Of a DNA stretch of 64,000 nucleotides, positions 57,901-64,000 are shown one piece after another. Each line of letters opens with the position of its first letter. Within the stretch, counting starts at the first letter, position 1. Below the pieces are notes generated by a model that saw only the letters and a program-made list of their open reading frames with translations, did no database searches and was not told where the DNA came from. This DNA is from Pseudogymnoascus destructans. Taxonomy: Eukaryota; Ascomycota; Leotiomycetes; Thelebolales; Thelebolaceae. Position numbers and translations under genes: made by a program. The stretch is from assembly GCF_001641265.1 (NCBI RefSeq), contig NW_020167521.1:992001-1056000 (forward strand). Reading direction: 5' to 3'.

Positions 57901-58211
57901 AGGGACGAGGAGCCGCCATTTGCATGAGACCGCGGCAATCCGAAGGCGGCTCGTTTCGCTGATGCCAGTTGTGACAGAGCGGGTGACGAGGGGGGCAGGG
58001 AAGTTTGCAGCACGGAGCCTTGCCTAGAGAATTGAGTCTTCGCAGATTGGCTCTTAGCAATGGCCCTTCGACCTATCGGGGTTTGAAATCCAGGAGATGA
58101 AGTGGTTTCTGAGCTACGGGAGTTGCCTCTGGGGGCGAACTTGGGCCCACGGCCTGAAAACCAAACAGTTGAGCTCGACTGTGAGCTGATTTTCTGGCGC
58201 TTGGAGGACAT
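54993..58211 (-). CDS. MSH5: Meiotic MutS homologue MSH5
   Basis: Complement of 54993-56086, 56140-56569, 56626-57234, 57290-57540 and 57593-58211, giving 1,000 residues. After a Ser-rich N-terminus comes the MutS connector (MAIDMRDRGTLGCAYYIARE, SPTVVLISTKS), the lever/core (NVSTIEMFSLADMMFINADT, KHKLRQVFLRPSLDLNLIQE), and an ATPase domain with Walker A MTGPNYSGKS, SFVPADSATIGLTDKILTRI, Walker B SLIVIDEFGKGT and GATHFHEIF. No mismatch-binding domain I with the Phe-x-Glu motif is seen, as expected for the Msh4-Msh5 pair that stabilises crossover intermediates. The segment GKSMSSFGTYCAAMNGVDPA favours MSH5 over MSH4. It implies a retained meiotic programme. Confidence 0.92.
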
Positions 58212-58610
58212 TGCTAGCTAGTTTTGCATTCCGTGGCTATTAAGAGTTGAATGTGTCTTTTAGACACTCAAGAGACAGCAGTATGGACAAACGGCCTTTG
58301 GTGACTGAGGTTGGGAGTTGGCGAGTGTCACCCCTCATGCCTCGGCCTGGAGAGTCAAGTGTGTCCCACGCAGTGCCACTCGGCGGATATAAGTAGTAGA
58401 AGAATCCATACAGCACATAAAAGTTGGGTTTGAAAGGATTTGAAATAAATAATATTGACGCAACTTACACCTACGATTTATCACAGGATTCCAGTATAAA
58501 TGCGAGCCAATTTTTTGTTCGACGCTCCCTCAATGTATGACATGCTTGCATTTTTTATTCATCTCCATCTTGCCCATCCATAACCCATATTATACACCCT
58601 CAACCCCCTC
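58212..58610. other. MSH5 promoter side and EMC5 3' flank
   Basis: These 399 bp contain no recognised gene. Confidence 0.45.
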
Positions 58611-59088
58611 TCAGCGCACCTCCGCACTCCCCCCCTCCCTCACCCACTCCGCAAACTCCTTCTTCTGCTTCCTAATATCCACAAACCCCGGTCTGCTCTC
58701 CAGCACCTTATACGGATTCCCAACATAGTCCTTCGCGACCTGTCCATCCGCGCCCAGGAACCCCTTCTCGCCCTCGCGCTCGATCTTGCCGGCCCACACG
58801 CGCCAGCGTATCGGACGCAGCTCAGCTGTGCCTAGCACCAGGCCGAGGATGGTGGTGAATAAGGAGATGATGGTTTCGAGGACGATGTCTATGGGGAGGC
58901 TGGCGGAGGAGGGCACATCGTGGAGTGCGTTGGTGGTGGACTGTAATGCGGAGTGCTCTTGGGCTGAGTAGCAACTAGAAGGGTGTTGGGTCAGAAACGG
59001 AGCTCAAGGGGATGGATTGTTGGGGGGCGTACGCGTGTGCGAGGAACAGCAGGCCGAGGCCCGTCGTTGCTTTCGAGATCCAGGTCAT
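58611..59088 (-). CDS. EMC5: ER membrane protein complex subunit 5
   Basis: Complement of 58611-58974 and 59033-59088, giving 139 residues. The spliced N-terminus MTWISKATTGLGLLFLAHAC, then YSAQEHSALQSTTNALHDVP, a second hydrophobic segment LETIISLFTTILGLVLG, and ELRPIRWRVWAGKIEREGEK with RPGFVDIRKQKKEFAEWVRE match Emc5/MMGT. The protein has two transmembrane segments and belongs to the EMC insertase, which places tail-anchored and multi-pass proteins in the ER membrane. The intron lies just after the first membrane segment, the usual position in fungi. Confidence 0.94.
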
Positions 59089-59480
59089 TGTTTGTTTTGT
59101 TGGGTGTTGTCGAGGCTGTTCGTCAGTACAACCCTCTGATAGCTTGTGTGGTTGACGTTCACTTTCTGGGGTCCAATGCTTGGCGCTACAGCTCAACCCG
59201 CAAACTAAGCTAGGGTCACATCAGGCGTTTCCCATACAGCTACTACAACAATCACGAATACGTATATCACAATATTTACAGCTCTGTATCATTCCCAGAC
59301 ATTTTCGGCGCATGGAATTTTCGGGTTCTATCGCTAGTTATGATATCATCATGTCATAAAGCTTCGTTTGTACTCTTCTGACAGTAAATTAACCTTCAAC
59401 TCCAGCTCGAAAATGTGACATTACGCCGTCACGGCGCTGGATATGGGCAAATAGACTAGATCTAAAAGACTCCATACCAT

Positions 59481-60605
59481 CTACAACTTTTGCATAGCAA
59501 CCTAGTAAATGTGTTAGCGGTTTGATGCTATATTTCGAGGGATATGTGGTGCAACTTACGACATCGGAAGACTGGATGTACTCGTCGAACGACTCGGCGA
59601 GCTCCTCCTGGAGGTCATCAAGACCAACCTTCTCGTCCTCAACAACCAAGTTAATCTGGAGCTTCTTGATACCGAAACCAACAGCAACGAGCTTGGATCC
59701 ACCCCAGACGAGACCATCCTTCTCGACGCTACGGACAGCGGCCTCAAGAGCGACCATGTCGGTCTCATCGTCCCAAGGCTTAACGTCAAGGGTAACAACG
59801 GACTTGGCAGCAGGCTTGACCTTACCCTCCTTCTTCTTTCTGTACTCCTCTAGTCTCTCCTCACGGATCCTGACGGCCTCCGCATCCTCCTCCTCGTCAT
59901 CAGAGCCGAAAAGGTCGACATCCTCATCCTCCTCCTCAGCGGCGGCAGGTGCCTTGGCTGGGTTCAGGGTAACCTCGGCGACCTCAGGGCCGTAGGCGGT
60001 GTATGGCTTGGTGGAGTCTCCGGAGAGGGTCTCGAACTCATCGGTGTAGGAAGCGATGTGCTTGTACCATCTGGCAGCGTTGGGGTACTTGGCTGCGTCT
60101 GGGGCGGAGGAGAGAGCCTTGAAGGTGACAACATCGGCTTGGGAGGCGTTGTAGCTATAGTCTTGTTAGATTTGCTGATAAGACCACAAATGCGTATAGG
60201 GCATGAAAAGGAAGCCAATGTTTAAAAATCAGAGTTGCACAAGTGCTTGGTTTTGTCGCCATAATGGGGTTCTTGAGGCCCCTCAGTAACACGGACCAAT
60301 ATCGTTCTTCATAATGAGGGGAAGCTCTAGTCACCGCTACTGTCATGGACAGCAACGGAGTGGCATGGCAGAGAGGTATAGGTGAAACTTGGAGATTGTA
60401 TGCTTACCCAACGATGTAGGAGCGGGTGGTCAGGTAGCTGTTGAGGACTGGAAAAGAAGTCAGCGTTGTTGATCTCCAAATTTTCCATTTCTTGGCCAAA
60501 TAGAGGGGTTCAAATGGAGCGGTCGAGAGGCAAGATGAGGGAAAATGACAGAAGCCAAGACTTACCAGTGAGACCAGCCTCAGAGACAAGATCGGTGAAA
60601 CCCAT
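59481..60605 (-). CDS. EFB1: Translation elongation factor 1-beta (eEF1B alpha)
   Basis: Complement of 59481-59501, 59560-60154, 60408-60447 and 60566-60605, giving 231 residues. The N-terminal GST-like helix region (SYTDEFETL, YGPEVAEV) precedes an acidic linker (EEEDEDVDLFGSDDEEEDAE) and the GEF domain: SVVTLDVKPWDDETDMVALE, GLVWGGSKLVAVGFGIKKLQ, then EYIQSSDVVAMQKL at the end. It exchanges GDP for GTP on eEF1A. The final exon is 21 nt and encodes the conserved VAMQKL. Intron 2 (253 nt) is the longest in this part of the window. An E-box CACGTG lies at 60781-60786 upstream. Confidence 0.96.
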
Positions 60606-61088
60606 GGTGAAAATTTGTAATTGAGGATAGAGACGAGGTTATTGAGCGATCGTAAAAGAAGAAGTTGTAATGTCGCGATCTCTATTTGGGCTCGAGGAGT
60701 GCGGATGTTCTTTTCGCAAATATTGTGGGAGGGGTGAGAGATTTAATTGGTCGCCTATTTAGCGCAGAGCCGCGTTGCCGCACGTGTGGTTCCTCAGTGG
60801 TACCTGAATCGCAGCCCGACGAATAATTTGCCATCTACCACTATTCAAATCTGAGAAGGCAAATTTCTCAGTGGAGAAGTTAGCTGGATGCTATTGAGTG
60901 AAAAATGCTACTCTAGCAGAGCATAGGTGGCGTAAGACATAATTTGGAAGAGGAGAGGCATCCTTGAACCAACTGAAGCCCATGAGCTCTATTGGGTGAT
61001 AAAATAATCACTATAAATATAGTCGTATATGTGTAACTAACTCCATTTCAATTTTGACTTCCCCCGAATTTCCAATCCATTCCATCCC
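60606..61088. other. eEF1B promoter side and HSP78 3' flank
   Basis: These 483 bp contain no gene. CACGTG is at 60781-60786, about 176 bp from the EFB1 start. Confidence 0.45.
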
Positions 61089-63488
61089 CTACTCTTCATC
61101 CCCACCTGTGATAGATGCGATTTCCAGACCATCTCCCTTCACCTTAACATTGGCAACCTGGTTTTTCCTCAGCTGCCCCCGAATAATAAGGTCCGCAAGC
61201 CTGTTGCCCACCTCCTTCGAGATCAATCTGTTCAGCGGCCTTGCTCCAAAGCGAGGATCATATCCTCTATCCGCAAGCCAAGTCTTCGCCTCATCATCGA
61301 CCTCAAGAGTGATTCTCCGCTCATCCAATCTCCCTTGGAGCTCTTTGAGGCGAATATCCACAATCTCGCGCAAAGCCTCATGTGACAGCCGCTTGAAGAC
61401 TATGAACTCGTCGATGCGGTTCAGGAACTCGGGTGGGTAGTTCTGGGCAACCACATTCATAACGGCCGTGCGGACCTCAGGATCGATCTGTCCCTCGTCG
61501 TCCTCCTTGTAGGGATGATCCAGGTTCGCTCCGACCAGGATGTCAGCACCGAGGTTGGAGGTGAGGATTATGAGGGTATTGCGGAAATCAACCTTGTGGC
61601 CTTGAGAATCGGTCAGGAAGCCTTCGTCCAGCACCTGCAGGAGTAGTGCCGAGATGTCGCGGTGAGCCTTCTCGAACTCGTCGAAGAGGAGAACCGCATA
61701 TGGTTTCCGCCGAACAGCTTCCGTCAATTGCCCGGCGTCATCGTAGCCTACGTATCCAGCAGGAGACCCGATGAGCCTGGAGATGGTGTGCTTTTCTTGG
61801 AATTCACTCATATCGAAACGGACAACGGCTTGCTCGGTTGAGAATAGGAAAGATGCTATCTTCTTTGCGAGCTCTGTCTTTCCAACACCAGTAGGGCCCA
61901 GGAAGAAGAATGAGGCGAGTGGACGATTCTCGCCGTTCAACCCGGCTCTTTGCATCCGAACGGCATTGGCGACAGAGACAAGTGCTTCATCTTGACCTCT
62001 AACAAACTGCCGCAACGAGTCTTCCATGTGAACAAGCTTCTCAGCATGACCCGAGGTCAGCTTAGAAACCGGAATTCCAGTGGTACGCGATACGACCGCA
62101 GCGATATCGTCCGCTGAGACTGCGTCGTGGATGAGGTTGCTTTCCGAACCGGCATCCAATCCAGTCTCGCCATCTGCTGGCAACTGCTGCTCCAACCCTG
62201 GGATAATAGAATATCGAAGCTCTCCTGCACGGCCATAGTTGTTGAGGCGTTGTGCTTGTTCAAGCTCTATCCTCGCTTCCTCAAGCTCAGCCTTCAGCTT
62301 TTTGATAGCCTCTAACCCCCCACGTTCTTTCTCCCATTTGTCATTCAGAGCGCCCACTTCTTCCTGTGCAGCTTCCAAATCTGCTTCCAGCTTCTCTCTC
62401 CTCTCTCTGCTGGCAACATCCCTTTCTTTTCGGAGACTCTCCAGCTCGATCTGGATCGTCATAATACGCTGATCCAAGCGTAAAATATCCTCCGGCTTGC
62501 TCTCCTGCTGCAATCGAAGAGCGCTAGCTGCTTCATCCATGAGATCAATTGCCGAGTCTGGGAGAAACCTCTCTGTGATATAGCGATTTGCCAGCGAAGC
62601 AGCTGCAACAAGCGCGCCGTCCAATATGCGCACTCCATGGTGGATCTCGTAACGCTCTTTAATACCGCGCAAGATGCTAATCGTATCTTGGATATTTGGC
62701 TCATTCACCATTATCGGTTGGAATCTCCGCGCGAGTGCGACATCCTTCTCAATAAGTCGGTACTCATTAATCGTCGTCGCACCACAGCACTGAAGCTCGC
62801 CACGAGACAGTGCCGGTTTAAGCAGATTCGACGCATCGATGCTACCCTCCGCCTTCCCAAGTCCAAGCAGTATATGCAACTCATCCACAAACAATATGAC
62901 CTTCCCCTCCGCCTCCTCCACCTCTTTCAGCACCTTCTTCAACCTCTCCTCAAAATCCCCTCTAAACTTCGCCCCCGCAATCAACTGTCCCAAATCCAGC
63001 GAGACAACCCTCTTCTCCCTCATCGACTCCGGCACATCCCCCCTCACAATCCGCTGGGCCAGCCCCTCTAGTATCGCCGTCTTTCCCGTGCCCGCTTTGC
63101 CGATTAGGACGGGGTTATTCTTCGTTCTGCGCGATAGGACTTGGATGGTGCGTTGGATCTCGGAGTCTCTGCCGATGACGGGGTCGAGTTTGCCGTCTTT
63201 GGCTTTTTGGGTAAGGTCGACGCCGTATTCCTCCAGCGCGGACTTTTCCTCCCCGCCACTCATGTCCATGCGGTGTGTGCCCCCTGGAGGGTGTGGCTTG
63301 CGGGGCCCATTGGCATAGTGTCGAAGGGATACCACGGGAGACAGTTTCGGTATGAGTCGTAGATTCGTACGAATAGTAGGTAATAAATATGATCGAGGAG
63401 TTATAGCAGAGCTTCGTGATGTAACAGTTGATAGCCTCGCAGAGGCGCAAATGCGCCTTGCTGGCGCGTTCATCCTTGAGGATAGCAT
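61089..63488 (-). CDS. HSP78: Mitochondrial ClpB-type disaggregase HSP78
   Basis: This is a single-exon frame of 799 residues. A mitochondrial presequence rich in Arg/Ser covers about residues 1-58. Two AAA+ modules follow: the first with Walker A GKAGTGKT (130-137) and LFVDELHILLGLGKAEG; then the ClpB middle-domain coiled coil (RREKLEADLEAAQEEVGALN); the second with GPTGVGKTELAKKIA and LLFDEFEKAHRDIS. The N-terminal Clp repeat domain is missing, as in yeast Hsp78. It works with mitochondrial Hsp70 to resolubilise aggregated matrix proteins. A run of heat-shock elements lies about 115 bp upstream. Confidence 0.97.
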   Translation of the reverse strand: MLSSRMNAPARRICASARLSTVTSRSSAITPRSYLLPTIRTNLRLIPKLSPVVSLRHYANGPRKPHPPGGTHRMDMSGGEEKSALEEYGVDLTQKAKDGKLDPVIGRDSEIQRTIQVLSRRTKNNPVLIGKAGTGKTAILEGLAQRIVRGDVPESMREKRVVSLDLGQLIAGAKFRGDFEERLKKVLKEVEEAEGKVILFVDELHILLGLGKAEGSIDASNLLKPALSRGELQCCGATTINEYRLIEKDVALARRFQPIMVNEPNIQDTISILRGIKERYEIHHGVRILDGALVAAASLANRYITERFLPDSAIDLMDEAASALRLQQESKPEDILRLDQRIMTIQIELESLRKERDVASRERREKLEADLEAAQEEVGALNDKWEKERGGLEAIKKLKAELEEARIELEQAQRLNNYGRAGELRYSIIPGLEQQLPADGETGLDAGSESNLIHDAVSADDIAAVVSRTTGIPVSKLTSGHAEKLVHMEDSLRQFVRGQDEALVSVANAVRMQRAGLNGENRPLASFFFLGPTGVGKTELAKKIASFLFSTEQAVVRFDMSEFQEKHTISRLIGSPAGYVGYDDAGQLTEAVRRKPYAVLLFDEFEKAHRDISALLLQVLDEGFLTDSQGHKVDFRNTLIILTSNLGADILVGANLDHPYKEDDEGQIDPEVRTAVMNVVAQNYPPEFLNRIDEFIVFKRLSHEALREIVDIRLKELQGRLDERRITLEVDDEAKTWLADRGYDPRFGARPLNRLISKEVGNRLADLIIRGQLRKNQVANVKVKGDGLEIASITGGDEE

Positions 63489-63591
63489 TGCTGTAATGTG
63501 CAGTTATTCATAGACTTCGAAACATAAAGGGCATAATGAGATTTAAGACTTAAGTATTGCAATTATATGCAATGTTGATTGAAGCTTTGTG

Positions 63592-63614
63592 GAAATTTCT
63601 AGAACTTTCAAGAA
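63592..63614. promoter_or_regulatory. Heat-shock element array upstream of HSP78
   Basis: Five alternating GAA/TTC triplets at perfect 5-bp spacing: GAA 63592, TTC 63597, GAA 63602, TTC 63607, GAA 63612. This is the consensus for a multi-unit heat-shock-factor site. The centre lies about 115 bp upstream of the HSP78 start codon. Confidence 0.9.
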
Positions 63615-63804
63615 ACGTCATGACGTCCGGAATTGCCAAGACAACGCTGAAGGGCCGAAACCACCATCCCAGCCTCGTCATACCGCACAACATCATAATA
63701 CTTTGAAGGAGCATCTCTTTAAGGCTTGGTTTATAAAAATTAGCTCATTGAAGTCTATAATATCGTAATTATAACCTTGGATAGGTTTGAAGATTTAGCT
63801 TTGT

Positions 63805-63945
63805 TTAAAGTTGCTGTCTTGGCGACTTGGTACTGCTCCTCAGTTCGAGATTAGCTGCAACAAGGGACTTGATGGACTCCATCTTGCAGTCAGTCTCAAC
63901 CCCAATGCCTCTGGTCCTGCGCTCGAGGTCGTCTGTACTGGCAAT
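63805..63945 (-). CDS. 3' terminal exon of an unidentified gene (partial)
   Basis: On the minus strand an acceptor ending CGCAG at 63946 opens a 47-codon frame ending in TAA at 63805-63807. It begins IASTDDLERRTRGIGVETDC, continues KMESIKSLVAANLELRS and ends SPRQQL. The helical, charged composition looks coding. I do not recognise the family, and the upstream exons lie beyond the window. The splice junction is inferred. Confidence 0.4.
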   Translation of the reverse strand: MASTDDLERRTRGIGVETDCKMESIKSLVAANLELRSSTKSPRQQL

Positions 63946-64000
63946 CTGCGCCGAACGATCACTGGGTTAGTAGAGACTGGCATCTAGGCTATAATTATCG

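Noticed and set aside
1..64000. A biosynthetic gene cluster or other novel multi-gene system
   Set aside because: No polyketide synthase, NRPS, terpene cyclase, clustered transporter/regulator or repeated defence-like module is present. Neighbouring genes belong to unrelated core processes.

Overview
The window is nuclear DNA from a filamentous ascomycete, most likely Pezizomycotina. The evidence is gene style and gene content. Coding regions are split by many short introns (about 45-100 nt, a few of 170-260 nt) with GTRAGT-like donors, CTAAC-like branch points and YAG acceptors. Proteins include fungal-specific families (NCE101, TVP18, AIM21, a PHO80-type cyclin, Rpc82) plus a HOOK dynein adaptor, which budding yeasts lack. 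I cannot name the species. There is no bacterial operon structure, rRNA, recognised tRNA, CRISPR array or intact transposon.

Layout, left to right: 3' end of a Gfo/Idh/MocA oxidoreductase (1-716, +); HOOK (1199-4547, +); SWIM zinc-finger protein resembling Shu2 (4992-5774, -) with a 97-bp tandem duplication at its 5' side; secreted class 3 lipase (6697-7986, +); PHO80-like cyclin (8577-10111, -); proteasome subunit RPN8 (10561-11724, -) divergent from adenylate kinase (12149-13158, +); coproporphyrinogen oxidase (13540-14829, -) divergent from ATG8 (15586-16068, +); NCE101 (16937-17204, -); mitochondrial GTP/GDP carrier GGC1 (17682-18770, -); Pol III subunit RPC82 (19448-21594, -) divergent from QCR2 (21938-23487, +); ATP synthase epsilon (23840-24220, +); NatC subunit MAK10 (24900-27513, +); F-BAR/SH3 cytokinesis protein (27766-30782, -) divergent from NOT1 (32006-38728, +); a conserved fungal protein resembling DUF7918 (39644-41535, -); NTF2 (42892-43717, +); TVP18 (44458-45200, +); AIM21-like protein (46560-49965, +); RNase H2 subunit B (50392-51768, -) divergent from MCM10 (52311-54644, +); MSH5 (54993-58211, -); EMC5 (58611-59088, -); eEF1B alpha (59481-60605, -); HSP78 (61089-63488, -); and the 3' exon of an unidentified gene (63805-63945, -).

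The genes are mostly housekeeping and do not form one pathway. Two themes recur. Several products are mitochondrial (QCR2, ATP15, GGC1, HSP78, and a coproporphyrinogen oxidase with an N-terminal presequence-like region and membrane anchor). Others concern DNA replication or repair (SWIM/Shu2-like, RNase H2B, MCM10, MSH5). The accessory-looking part is 5.7-7.0 kb, with the tandem duplication, the lipase and a long perfect hairpin in the lipase's first intron.

I found no convincing undescribed multi-gene system. The most distinctive signals are non-coding: three clean hairpins, five contiguous heat-shock-element units upstream of HSP78, a cluster of MCB/E2F-like sites between RNH202 and MCM10, and the duplicated leader of the SWIM gene. 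Exon boundaries were derived by hand from splice-site signals, reading phase and protein-family continuity; transcript data would settle the doubtful ones.
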